From JACDET01 sp035568375 (GTDB lineage Bacteria; Patescibacteriota; Microgenomatia; Levybacterales; UBA12049), in the NCBI GenBank assembly GCA_035568375.1, contig DATMOG010000064.1, positions 1-43,471 on the forward strand: a stretch of DNA of 43,471 bases, given 5' to 3'. The number at the start of each line of letters is the position of its first letter. The first letter of the stretch is position 1. A program made the position numbers and the translations under genes. Shown one piece after another: positions 16,724 through 25,068 of the stretch. The notes beneath the pieces are model-generated. The model was not told the DNA's origin. It saw only the letters and a program-made list of their open reading frames with translations, and made no database searches.

Positions 16724-17439
16724 AAGATGATATCTATCAATTTCAGAAGTTTTTAAAATCCAAAAATGTTATCCATGGTGTTTCGACGAAAGCTTTTGGT
16801 TCAATGAAACGGCTAAAAGATCAAACCGATCGGGAATCATTAGAAAAATTTGCCAAAAAAATTGGGATAACTGGTGACATAGTCTGTATGCAACAAATCC
16901 ACAGCGGTAGTGTTGTAATTATTGAAAATACTAATGAGTTGCGGATTGCAGAAACAGATGGTTTACTCACTAATAAGAAAAATATTTCTTTAGCAGTTTT
17001 GACAGCAGATTGCCTGCCTATTTTATTTTATGATCCTCGGAAAGAAGTAATTGGTATTGCACATGCTGGATATAAAGGTTTGTTAAATCACATTATTGAA
17101 AATATGATCAGCAATTTCGTTTCATATTTCAAAAGTGATTCAAAAGATATTATTGTCGGCATTGGTCCAAGTATTGAGACAATATGTTATCAAGTTAGTG
17201 TTGAATTGCTTGAAAGGTTTCAAGAAGCATTTCCAAGCTTTGAAAATATTTTTGTAGAAAAAGATGAGAAATTTTTTCTCGATTTGAGAGGAATTGCTCA
17301 GCAGTGTCTGATGAAAGACGGTATAGTAAAAGAACATATTGAGATTATGGATATTTGTACTAAAAGTGATCCGAATTTTTATTCATATCGTGGAGGGGAT
17401 AAAAATGATAGATTTGTTAGTATCATAAGTTTGTTATGA
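16720..17439 (+). CDS. pgeF: Peptidoglycan editing factor PgeF (YfiH/LACC1 family)
   Basis: 239 residues. In Escherichia coli PgeF corrects MurC errors by removing L-Ser from UDP-MurNAc-L-Ser. The zinc ligands and motifs are present: QQIHSG (His61), TADCLP (Cys98) and AHAGYKG (His115). GIGPSIETICYQV and FLDLRGIAQQCL follow as in the family. It is wedged between murE and murC with ATGA overlaps at both ends, which strongly supports a role in checking the MurC product, instead of the older polyphenol oxidase label. Confidence 0.92.
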   Translation: MKDDIYQFQKFLKSKNVIHGVSTKAFGSMKRLKDQTDRESLEKFAKKIGITGDIVCMQQIHSGSVVIIENTNELRIAETDGLLTNKKNISLAVLTADCLPILFYDPRKEVIGIAHAGYKGLLNHIIENMISNFVSYFKSDSKDIIVGIGPSIETICYQVSVELLERFQEAFPSFENIFVEKDEKFFLDLRGIAQQCLMKDGIVKEHIEIMDICTKSDPNFYSYRGGDKNDRFVSIISLL

Positions 17440-18851
17440 AAAAGAAGAAAATTCATTTTGTTGGAATCAAAGGGACCAATATGACCTCTCTGTCTTTGGT
17501 GGCAAAAGAGGCAGGATTTGATGTGACAGGTTCTGATGTTAATCAGGAATTTATTACTGATGCAGCTTTAAAAAAAGCAGGTATTATTCCTCAGAATGGG
17601 TTTTTATCAGAGCATATTACTGATCAAAGCTTTGTTATTACAACAGGTGCACATGGCGGATTTGAAAATATTGAAGTACAGACAGCAAAAATGAAACATA
17701 TTCCCGTTATGTCGGCAGGTGAGGCTACTGGGGAATTCATGAATGGGTCACTATTTAAAAGAAAATTTATTGGAATATCGATTGCGGGTACCCATGGAAA
17801 AACAACAACTACCGCAATGGTTGCAACAATGCTCAAAGAAAATCGTCTTGATCCTTCCTACATTATTGGCACTGGAGACGTAGGATCGCTTGGTGCACCA
17901 GGACATTTTGGAGAAGGAAGATATTTTGTCGCAGAAGCAGATGAATATGCAACTGAACCAAAGTATGATAGACGAGCTAGATTTTTATGGCAGCATCCAA
18001 CATTTGCCGTTATTACCAATATCGAGCATGATCATCCAGATATTTACCCGACGATATCAGCTGTGAGAGAAGCTTTTCTTTCTTTTGTCAAAAAGTTGCC
18101 AGAGAAGGGCTTGCTTATTGCATGCGGTGATGATCCACAGATAAAACTACTATTACAAGAATATGAAGGCAGGGTTATTACCTATGGATTTAGCCTGAGC
18201 AATGATTATGTATTAGAACGTGTAACAATTTCAGGTGAACAAACTTTTTTTTGGGTGGAATCACATGGTGTACCTCTGGGAGAATTTGCCATTCGAGTTG
18301 CCGGAGAGCATAATGCATTAAATGCATTGGCCGCAATTATTGTCGGAATAGAACTTAGGTTATCAATCGAAAAAATAAAAAAAGGGTTGCTTATATTTCG
18401 AGGATCCAAACGTCGTTTAGAATTTATTGGTACTTTACGAACCGGAGCGAAAGTTTATGATGATTATGCTCATCATCCTACAGAAATTAAAACAACATTA
18501 CAGGCGCTCCGCATACAATATCCTAAGAAAAAAATTATTTGTATTTTCCAACCACATACGTATTCGCGCACTAAGCACTTGTTTAATGAATTTATTATGG
18601 CATTTGGTAATGTTGATCAAGTGATTCTTACGGACATTTTTGCCTCTGCTCGAGAAAAAATTGATCCATCAGTTTCTTCCAAACATTTAGCATTTGCTTT
18701 GGGTAATCTCCATAAATCGGTTTTATACTTACCTAAACTTACTGATGTGGTACAATATATCAGCGAAAATAGGTTCAGGACTGATACTGTTTTGGTAACC
18801 ATGGGAGCGGGAGATGTATACACAATTCATTCCGAATTCGCATTTATATAG
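17436..18851 (+). CDS. murC: UDP-N-acetylmuramate--L-alanine ligase (MurC), with some Mpl-like features
   Basis: 471 residues, full length. Adds L-Ala to UDP-MurNAc using ATP. The N-terminal glycine loop HFVGIKGTNMTSLSLVAKEA, the ATP loop IAGTHGKTTTTAM, VAEADEY, TNIEHDHPDIY, VAGEHNALNALAA and YDDYAHHPTEIKTTL are all visible. The stretch EADEYATEPKYDRRARF resembles the related tripeptide ligase Mpl, in which EADEYD is followed by FDKRSKF, while the C-terminal part is MurC-like. In the absence of another murC in view and next to pgeF, MurC is the better name. Confidence 0.85.
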   Translation: MKKKKIHFVGIKGTNMTSLSLVAKEAGFDVTGSDVNQEFITDAALKKAGIIPQNGFLSEHITDQSFVITTGAHGGFENIEVQTAKMKHIPVMSAGEATGEFMNGSLFKRKFIGISIAGTHGKTTTTAMVATMLKENRLDPSYIIGTGDVGSLGAPGHFGEGRYFVAEADEYATEPKYDRRARFLWQHPTFAVITNIEHDHPDIYPTISAVREAFLSFVKKLPEKGLLIACGDDPQIKLLLQEYEGRVITYGFSLSNDYVLERVTISGEQTFFWVESHGVPLGEFAIRVAGEHNALNALAAIIVGIELRLSIEKIKKGLLIFRGSKRRLEFIGTLRTGAKVYDDYAHHPTEIKTTLQALRIQYPKKKIICIFQPHTYSRTKHLFNEFIMAFGNVDQVILTDIFASAREKIDPSVSSKHLAFALGNLHKSVLYLPKLTDVVQYISENRFRTDTVLVTMGAGDVYTIHSEFAFI

Positions 18852-18884
18852 CGTTTGCTCTTTGTAATATTTCATTTATAGTCT

Positions 18885-19574
18885 ATGACTAACTCTGTAG
18901 GAAAATTAGAAACAATCATTGGAAGAAAGATAAGAGTAAATGAGTCGTTAGAAGAGCATACTTTATTAAAAATCCCTGTTTTTGCAGAAATGTATTTCGA
19001 AACAGATGCGCAGGATGTGTTGATAAAGACAATCAATGTAGCAAGGAGTTTAAAGATACCTATATATATATTAGGTAGTGGAGCAAGGATAGATGCACAT
19101 AAAAATCTTAATGGGTTGGTCATTAAAAATTTATGTCGTCGTTTTGATAAAGCCAGCATGAAAGGAACGATCAGAAAAAATGAGATCGGTGTTGAAAATA
19201 TGCAAGTATATGCACAGGCTGGGGTTTTGATGAATCAATTGGTAAGATTTACTATTGAGGAAGGCTTATCAGGTTTAGAATATCAATTAGGATTGCCTGG
19301 AACAGTTGGAGGAGCTGTCTTTACCAACGCAAAATATAAACCTAAATATTTGATGGTAAATAAAGCGTTACAGTCCGTAACATTATTAAATGAAACTGGT
19401 GATATACAGACATATAATGGGCAAGTCCCTTATTTTGTGTATACAGGTGAAGAATGGCAGGAATCAAAAGAGGTGATTTTATCAGTAGTTTTCAAATTGA
19501 CGCCTGCCGATAAAAAATTATTATGGGCGCGAGCTGAAGAAGCTATACAATGGAGAAAACAGCACGAGTATTAA
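18885..19574 (+). CDS. murB: MurB-like FAD-binding UDP-N-acetylenolpyruvoylglucosamine reductase, C-terminal domain missing
   Basis: 229 residues instead of about 300. Family role: reduces UDP-GlcNAc-enolpyruvate to UDP-MurNAc with NADPH and FAD. Both FAD-binding halves are present, with ILGSGARIDAHKN and the hallmark GLEYQLGLPGTVGGAVFTNA. The protein stops at EEAIQWRKQHEY, exactly where normal MurB goes into RRxxQPxxxxSAGSxFKNP. The third domain, with the catalytic serine of GSxFKNP and the final glutamate, is therefore absent. The DNA downstream encodes MurA at once, so this is not a simple frameshift. Activity is uncertain. Confidence 0.8.
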   Translation: MTNSVGKLETIIGRKIRVNESLEEHTLLKIPVFAEMYFETDAQDVLIKTINVARSLKIPIYILGSGARIDAHKNLNGLVIKNLCRRFDKASMKGTIRKNEIGVENMQVYAQAGVLMNQLVRFTIEEGLSGLEYQLGLPGTVGGAVFTNAKYKPKYLMVNKALQSVTLLNETGDIQTYNGQVPYFVYTGEEWQESKEVILSVVFKLTPADKKLLWARAEEAIQWRKQHEY

Positions 19575-19576
19575 AA

Positions 19577-20935
19577 ATGAATAACACTACGGATAAATTT
19601 GTTATAACAGGCGGAAATAAATTGCAGGGGACTGTACAGGTTTCTGGTGCAAAAAATGCTGCCTTGAAGACATTAGTTGCAGCATGTCTTACAAGAGAAA
19701 AGGTCACTATTCATAATGTTCCGATGATTGCGGATGTTTTCGTAATGATTGATATTATGAAAGAACTCGGTGCGGATGTTTCAGTACATGATCATACTAT
19801 TATAGTACAGCTTAAAAAGTTTAATCATTCATCTATTCCGCTTGATAAAGCCGTTCTTGCTCGAACATCATCAATGTTTATTGCACCATTACTTGCTCGA
19901 ACTGGTGAGGCGATTATTCCTAATCCTGGCGGTTGTCGGTTGGGCGCGCGTCCAATTGATAGAACTGTTGAAGGGATAGAACAGTTGAATGTTACCATTA
20001 CGTATCATAGTGAAGATGGGTATTTTCATGCACGAACAAAGGGGTTACAAGCAACAATATATCGTTTTCTTAAAAATACACATACAGGTACTGAGACAAT
20101 GATTCTTGCTGCCGTACTGGCAAAAGGGACAACGATTCTAGAAAATGCTGCTGAAGAACCTGAGATCGATGATACTATTGCTCTTCTTAATGCAATGGGA
20201 GGCAATGTGCAGCGTACTGGACAGAGAGAGATTACTATTGTAGGTGTTGATGTCTTGCATGGAGCAGAGTTTACTATTAGTCCAGATAGAATTGAAGTTG
20301 CGACATTCGCAATTGCTGCTGTTATTACCGGTGGAGATATCTTTGTTAAAGATGCCCAAAAGGCAGCAATTACAGCATTTTTAGAAAAATATAAAGAGAC
20401 AGGTGCGGGTTATGAAGTAAAAGATGATGGAATACGGTTTTATGCGAATGGTATGCTTGCTGCCGTAGATGTAACTACAGGACGTTATCCTGAATTTCTT
20501 ACTGATTGGCAAGCACTTTGGGTAGTGCTTATGACTCAAGCCAAGGGAATTTCAACTATTCACGAGACAGTGTTTGAGAACAAATTTAGATATATTGCTG
20601 ATTTAAAAAAGATGGGTGCTAGGGCAACACTTTTTAATCCAGAAGTCGCAGATCGTGAAAAGACGTATAATTTTAACCTTGAAGATGATAAGCCTAGTTT
20701 TTTTCATGCAGTAAAAATTGTGGGGCCTACAAAGCTTCATAATGCGGTGATGACAACGCTTGATATTCGAGCTGGCGCGGCAGTTGTTCTTGCAGCTCTT
20801 GTTGCTAAGGGAGTATCAACAATTTTTAGCATTGAAATATTAGACCGCGGATACGAAAATTTTGAGCAACGGATACGTGCATTAGGTGGTAATATTGAGC
20901 GTATTGAAGATGATGGGTTTAAAAATAAGGATTAA
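19577..20935 (+). CDS. murA: UDP-N-acetylglucosamine 1-carboxyvinyltransferase
   Basis: 452 residues from MNNTTDKFVITGG. First committed step of peptidoglycan synthesis: transfers enolpyruvate from PEP to UDP-GlcNAc. Landmarks: LQGTVQVSGAKNAALK, the active-site loop NPGGCRLGARPID with Cys120 (the fosfomycin-sensitive form), TDWQALWVVLMTQAKG and TTLDIRAGAAVVLAAL. An in-frame ATG at 19550 lies inside the murB end and would add nine non-conserved residues; the internal ATG fits the family better. It follows murB with almost no gap, so the pair is one transcription unit. Confidence 0.94.
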   Translation: MNNTTDKFVITGGNKLQGTVQVSGAKNAALKTLVAACLTREKVTIHNVPMIADVFVMIDIMKELGADVSVHDHTIIVQLKKFNHSSIPLDKAVLARTSSMFIAPLLARTGEAIIPNPGGCRLGARPIDRTVEGIEQLNVTITYHSEDGYFHARTKGLQATIYRFLKNTHTGTETMILAAVLAKGTTILENAAEEPEIDDTIALLNAMGGNVQRTGQREITIVGVDVLHGAEFTISPDRIEVATFAIAAVITGGDIFVKDAQKAAITAFLEKYKETGAGYEVKDDGIRFYANGMLAAVDVTTGRYPEFLTDWQALWVVLMTQAKGISTIHETVFENKFRYIADLKKMGARATLFNPEVADREKTYNFNLEDDKPSFFHAVKIVGPTKLHNAVMTTLDIRAGAAVVLAALVAKGVSTIFSIEILDRGYENFEQRIRALGGNIERIEDDGFKNKD

Positions 20936-20950
20936 TTTTTTTGTATATAG

Positions 20951-20956
20951 TATAAT
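20951..20956 (+). promoter_or_regulatory. -10 box TATAAT, leaderless promoter for the glmU-like gene
   Basis: Perfect TATAAT ending exactly 6 bases before ATG 20963, in the 27-base gap after murA. Confidence 0.6.
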
Positions 20957-20962
20957 AGATCT

Positions 20963-21727
20963 ATGAGAAAAGAAAGAAAGTTAGGTGCTATTATTTTAGC
21001 TGCAGGGCAAGGTAAAAGGATGCAGGTCGATGGTGTTAATAAAGTAACCCTTCATTTAGATAATAAACCGATTATTGCGCATATTGTCGATTTCACGAAG
21101 CGGATGGATATTGCTTCGACAGTTGTGGTTATTGGTCATGCCAAGGAGTCTGTGATTCAAATTCTTGAAAAAGAACATGTACTTTTTGCAGAACAGATCG
21201 AGAGACTTGGTACAGGCCACGCATTACAAATTGGACTTTCTGTTTTACCTGAGGATATAACTGATGTGCTCGTTGTGTATGGTGATGATGCTGTTTTTTA
21301 TAACGATAAGCATGTTCCAGTAATGGAAGAGCTTTTTCGAGAGCAACTATCTTCAGATGCTGCATTTACTTTTCTCACAATTGAACAAGATAATCCTGCT
21401 GGTTTGGGTAGAATTGTGCGAGATAATAATAAAAGCTTGCTTGCCATTATTGAATCAAAAGACGCAACAGAAGAACAATTAAAAATTAAAGAAATTAATC
21501 CAGGCTGTTTTGTTTTCAGTGTCGATTTTTTGCGTAAATATCTTCCAAAAGTCGTACCAAGCCCCGTTACTGGCGAATATTATCTAACGAGTTTGATTGA
21601 TTTAGCTATCCAAGACCGATTGAAAGTACAAACTGTTAGAGGTGGTACTATGGCCTGGAGAGGTGTAAATACCAAAGAAGAACTGGCTGAAGCGGAGCGA
21701 TTATTTGAGCAACTGAAAAATAGATGA
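20963..21727 (+). CDS. GlmU-like sugar nucleotidyltransferase (N-terminal domain only)
   Basis: 254 residues. Probably N-acetylglucosamine-1-phosphate uridyltransferase, making UDP-GlcNAc. The nucleotide loop AIILAAGQGKRM, the lysine of NKVTLHLDNKPI, the uridine-binding stretch AEQIERLGTGHALQ and YGDDAVF follow the GlmU pattern. The left-handed beta-helix acetyltransferase domain of full GlmU (about 200 residues) is absent. A GNAT-family gene overlaps its end by four bases and might provide acetylation, which is speculation. Its position after murA suits UDP-GlcNAc supply. Confidence 0.8.
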   Translation: MRKERKLGAIILAAGQGKRMQVDGVNKVTLHLDNKPIIAHIVDFTKRMDIASTVVVIGHAKESVIQILEKEHVLFAEQIERLGTGHALQIGLSVLPEDITDVLVVYGDDAVFYNDKHVPVMEELFREQLSSDAAFTFLTIEQDNPAGLGRIVRDNNKSLLAIIESKDATEEQLKIKEINPGCFVFSVDFLRKYLPKVVPSPVTGEYYLTSLIDLAIQDRLKVQTVRGGTMAWRGVNTKEELAEAERLFEQLKNR

Positions 21728-22185
21728 ATACTAACGATTTTGTAATAGAACGTGTAACTACATTCTCTCCCGAGATTTTAGAAGCAATTAGAAACTTAGT
21801 AAAACAAATAGGCAACAATTATCAACCGTTAACAGATGAAGAATTGAGAGAATTACTAGATTCTTCCCAAAGTTTTTTATTCATCGCACGACATAACTCC
21901 ACACAAACGATTGCAGGGATGATCATGGCAATGATTTACCGAATTCCGTATACAAAAAAAGCATACATTGATGATTTGATAGTTGATGAGAACTTTCGTA
22001 AGATGGGTATTGCCACAATGTTAATGCATCAAGCAATCGAGACTGCGAAAAAGCATCAAGCAGCATATATTGATTTTACTTCTCGTCCGCAAAGAGCTGC
22101 AGGAAACAATCTTTATGAAAAATTGGGTTTTCAAAAACGAGATACTAACGTCTATCGCTTAAGTTTGCATTATGAAGAAGTCTGA
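21724..22185 (+). CDS. GNAT family N-acetyltransferase
   Basis: 153 residues. Acetyl-CoA-dependent transferase of unknown substrate. Motif A is clear: YIDDLIVDENFRKMGIATML, where RKMGIA is the pyrophosphate-binding R/QxxGxG/A. YEKLGFQKR is the usual C-terminal motif. The gene overlaps the GlmU-like gene by ATGA and the HAD gene by 14 bases, so all three are probably co-translated. Possible roles are glucosamine-phosphate acetylation, or a general small-molecule or protein acetyltransferase. Confidence 0.8.
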   Translation: MNTNDFVIERVTTFSPEILEAIRNLVKQIGNNYQPLTDEELRELLDSSQSFLFIARHNSTQTIAGMIMAMIYRIPYTKKAYIDDLIVDENFRKMGIATMLMHQAIETAKKHQAAYIDFTSRPQRAAGNNLYEKLGFQKRDTNVYRLSLHYEEV

Positions 22186-22645
22186 TATCATTGTATTACT
22201 TGATCTCGATGATACATTATTTAACACAGAAAAATTTATCAATTCTGATCTTACAGTTTTAGAGCTCTATGACGAAGTAAAAGATGCGTTGATCAAATTA
22301 TCACAAATTGCAACGATTGGTTTACTCTCTCAAGGTGAAACTGCATTTCAAGAAAAAAAACTTCGTGAGACCAATATAGACCATTATTTTTTAGAAGAAA
22401 ACAAACATATTGTTGCGTATAAACTTCGTATTATGGAGCAAGTTTTGAGTAAGTATAGAGGAGCTAAGGTATATTTTATTGAAGACCGACTTGAAAATTT
22501 GGAAGCTGCTAAGACAGCGGATCCCTCGGTTTTTACAGTTTGGATGAAACGTGGTAGATATGCAAAAGTGCAATCATCTCATTCAAAATTTATTCCAGAT
22601 GCAGTTGTTACTAATATGCATGAAGTAATACTTTTGATTAATTAA
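22172..22645 (+). CDS. HAD-superfamily hydrolase
   Basis: 157 residues. The nucleophile motif DLDDTLFNTE (residues 11-20) matches the HAD DxDxT consensus. VYFIEDRLENLEAAK supplies the C-terminal acidic motif (ED). The middle (IGLLSQGETAFQEKKL) carries the motif II region, with Ser in LLSQG. Likely a small phosphatase acting on a phosphorylated metabolite; the cap domain is small and the substrate is unknown. Last gene of the glmU-like/GNAT unit, followed by a 294-base non-coding region. Confidence 0.8.
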   Translation: MKKSDIIVLLDLDDTLFNTEKFINSDLTVLELYDEVKDALIKLSQIATIGLLSQGETAFQEKKLRETNIDHYFLEENKHIVAYKLRIMEQVLSKYRGAKVYFIEDRLENLEAAKTADPSVFTVWMKRGRYAKVQSSHSKFIPDAVVTNMHEVILLIN

Positions 22646-22939
22646 ATTTTTTTTCAATAAAGGTATCTAAATTGATATTTCGCTCACATCGCATACATAT
22701 TTCAATATGAAATCAAAAAATAAGTTTGTCATATGCTTTTAGAGAGTAGGTAAGATAATTGCTATTTCTCTTCTCTTTAATGTTGCATAGGAGGTTTTAT
22801 TATTGCATATTGAGATTACGTTTTTCCTATATAGGTAGATTAAATTAATAGCATATGGTGTTTTCTTTCAAACGAAAGCTCTACTATCAATAATAGCTTC
22901 GGTATTTATCTTCAGTATAGTATAGAGTATAATATCAGT
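22646..22939 (+). other. Non-coding region upstream of mraY
   Basis: 294 bases with no credible gene. It holds a T-run directly after the HAD stop (22646-22655, no strong stem before it), a palindrome ATTTCA-ATA-TGAAAT (22699-22713), a small hairpin CTTTC-AAAC-GAAAG (22865-22878) and repeated GTATAG motifs leading into the mraY -10 box. Confidence 0.4.
22928..22933 (+). promoter_or_regulatory. -10 box TATAAT, leaderless promoter for mraY
   Basis: Perfect TATAAT ending exactly 6 bases before ATG 22940. Confidence 0.6.
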
Positions 22940-23947
22940 ATGTTACAGCTTCTCGGGCTCATGCTTTCGTCAGCACTTATCACCACGATTCTTCTTGTGC
23001 CTTTTATTGATTTTCTTTATAAAATAAAACTCCGCCGTAATAAACAGGTCACAAAGGATATGTTTAATCAAAGGACTCCACTTTTTGATAAATTTAATTC
23101 TTGGAAAGTAGGTACTCCTTTTGGAGGGGGACTATTAATTATTTTAGTGGTGGTTTTATCTACTGCGTGGTCATATGGTATATTTAATGTAAAAGTGAAC
23201 GGATGGGAAGTTTTTGTTATCTTTTTTTCGTTTATTAGTTATGGGGTTCTCGGTTTCTATGACGATTTGAAAAAGCTTGCAGCACCCGGCCAGGAGAAAT
23301 TTTTCGGTTTACGTTTTCGTCACAAATTTATTATTCAATGGATTTTAGCTTTTATTATTGCTGCAGTTTTTTACTGGCAATTGCATTATGACTTCATTTA
23401 CATCCATGGAGTTGGGCAGTTGTTTCTTGGAGCACTTTTTATCCCTTTTGCTGCATTTGTGATCGTAGGATTTGTGAACGCCTTTAATATTACTGATGGG
23501 TTAGATGGCTTGGCAACAGGCCTTTTAATTATTTGTCTTTTGTCATTTCTTGGGATTAATTCTGTTCAATCTGACCCAATGCTTGGTATTTTTATTGCTG
23601 TACTTATCGGTAGTACTGCTGCTTTTCTCTATTTTAATATTTATAAAGCTCGACTTTGGTTGGGTGATGTTGGATCTCTTTCATTGGGAGCAGGATTGGC
23701 TGTAACGGGATTGTTGACAGGAAAAGCATTTGCGTTGATGATTATAGGTGGTGTTTTTGTTCTTGAGGTAGGATCATCTCTTATTCAGCTTCTGAGCAAA
23801 AAGTATCTTGGAAGGAAGCTACTCCCAGCAGCTCCATTGCATTTGTATTTGTTAAAAAGGGGATGGGAAGAGCCGAAGATAGTTATGCGAGCTTGGCTTG
23901 TTGGGTTTCTTCTTGCAGTTCTTGGTGTCTTTATCGCACTTATCTAA
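22940..23947 (+). CDS. mraY: Phospho-N-acetylmuramoyl-pentapeptide transferase MraY
   Basis: 335 residues with about ten transmembrane segments. Transfers phospho-MurNAc-pentapeptide to undecaprenyl phosphate to make lipid I. The catalytic aspartates are in GFYDDLKKL (D108, D109) and NAFNITDGLDGLATG; LWLGDVGSLSLG is also conserved. The usual histidine triad (PxHHHFE) reads PLHLYLLKRGW here, so only the first histidine (about 301) is kept. The end overlaps nothing; ftsW begins 15 bases on. Confidence 0.93.
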   Translation: MLQLLGLMLSSALITTILLVPFIDFLYKIKLRRNKQVTKDMFNQRTPLFDKFNSWKVGTPFGGGLLIILVVVLSTAWSYGIFNVKVNGWEVFVIFFSFISYGVLGFYDDLKKLAAPGQEKFFGLRFRHKFIIQWILAFIIAAVFYWQLHYDFIYIHGVGQLFLGALFIPFAAFVIVGFVNAFNITDGLDGLATGLLIICLLSFLGINSVQSDPMLGIFIAVLIGSTAAFLYFNIYKARLWLGDVGSLSLGAGLAVTGLLTGKAFALMIIGGVFVLEVGSSLIQLLSKKYLGRKLLPAAPLHLYLLKRGWEEPKIVMRAWLVGFLLAVLGVFIALI

Positions 23948-23961
23948 ATGCTAACTGCCCG

Positions 23962-25065
23962 ATGAAAACAAGATTTCATTTTAAAAAAATTTCCACAGGT
24001 AAATTTGATTCTGTACTTTTTGTTTTAGCACTCGCATTAATGCTTTTTGGGCTGATTATGGTGTATGATGCCTCTTCGGTTATCGCGTTTAATTTATTTG
24101 GTGACAAATTCGCTTATATTAAAAGCCAGTTGATATGGTCAATAATTGGTTTTATTGCGCTCTTCATTTTTTATCGTATTGATTATCATAAATTATATAA
24201 TCTTGCATTGCCTTTATTAGTTTCTGCATTGATTTTATTAGTTCTTGTTTTTATTCCACATATTGGCTCTGGTGCCAAAGGTGCAAATAGATGGGTGAAT
24301 TTTGGATTTGTAACCTTGCAACCTGCTGAATTTGTCAAGCTTGGACTCGCAATTTATCTTGCAGCATGGTTTTCTCATAAAGAAAAAGGGAGATTTTTTT
24401 CGTTTCTTTTGTTGATGGCAGCAATTCTATTTCTTGTGATGCTTGAGCCAGATATGGGAACGGCGTCAATTATTTTGAGCGAGTCTGCAATTGTATATTT
24501 CCTATCAGGTGGTAGTATTATTCAGTTTTTTGTTGCTGCACCTATTATTGGGATTATAGGTTTTTTCTATATCTTATTTGAGCCATATCGTGCTTCACGT
24601 CTAACAAGTTTTCTTAATTTAGGGAGCTCGTTGAGTAATACGTCCTATCATGTCAAACAAATCTTGATTGCTCTTGGTTCAGGAGGAGTTTTAGGTTTGG
24701 GCATTGGCAATTCGATCCAAAAATATGCTTATCTGCCGGAGAATGTAACTGATTCGATTTTTCCGATTATTGCAGAAGAACTTGGATTTATTGGGTCGAT
24801 TATTCTCATTACTGTTTTTATATCACTGATTTGGCGAGGTATTTTTATCGCTGGAAAAGCAAAAGATTCTTTCGGTAAATTACTTGCTGGTGGCATAATT
24901 GCTTTTATAGCTATGCAGGTACTTGTTAATCTTGGTGCAATGACAGCACTTTTTCCGCTAACTGGGGTTCCGTTGCCATTTATCTCCTATGGAGGATCAG
25001 CACTTGTTATTGATCTTGCATCGATTGGAATTATGCTAAATATTTCCAAACAAGCATCGAAATAA
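23962..25065 (+). CDS. ftsW: Septal peptidoglycan polymerase FtsW (SEDS family)
   Basis: 367 residues with about ten transmembrane helices. SEDS glycosyltransferase that polymerises lipid II at the septum with FtsI. Landmarks: LFGLIMVYDASSV, FVTLQPAEFVKLGLAIYLA, EPDMGTASII, NVTDSIFPIIAEELGFIGS and GVPLPFISYGGSA. The frame is open upstream to 23863, inside mraY, but the family start matches MKTRFHFKKI at 23962. Distinction from RodA rests on the neighbours mraY and murG. Confidence 0.92.
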   Translation: MKTRFHFKKISTGKFDSVLFVLALALMLFGLIMVYDASSVIAFNLFGDKFAYIKSQLIWSIIGFIALFIFYRIDYHKLYNLALPLLVSALILLVLVFIPHIGSGAKGANRWVNFGFVTLQPAEFVKLGLAIYLAAWFSHKEKGRFFSFLLLMAAILFLVMLEPDMGTASIILSESAIVYFLSGGSIIQFFVAAPIIGIIGFFYILFEPYRASRLTSFLNLGSSLSNTSYHVKQILIALGSGGVLGLGIGNSIQKYAYLPENVTDSIFPIIAEELGFIGSIILITVFISLIWRGIFIAGKAKDSFGKLLAGGIIAFIAMQVLVNLGAMTALFPLTGVPLPFISYGGSALVIDLASIGIMLNISKQASK

Positions 25066-25068
25066 TAT

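Noticed and set aside
18885..19620. Frameshift explanation for the short MurB
   Set aside because: In all frames the DNA after 19574 quickly becomes the conserved start of MurA, leaving no space for the missing 70 or more residues.
23863..23961. Extended FtsW start inside mraY
   Set aside because: Cysteine-rich, out-of-frame reading of mraY; normal FtsW begins near 23962.
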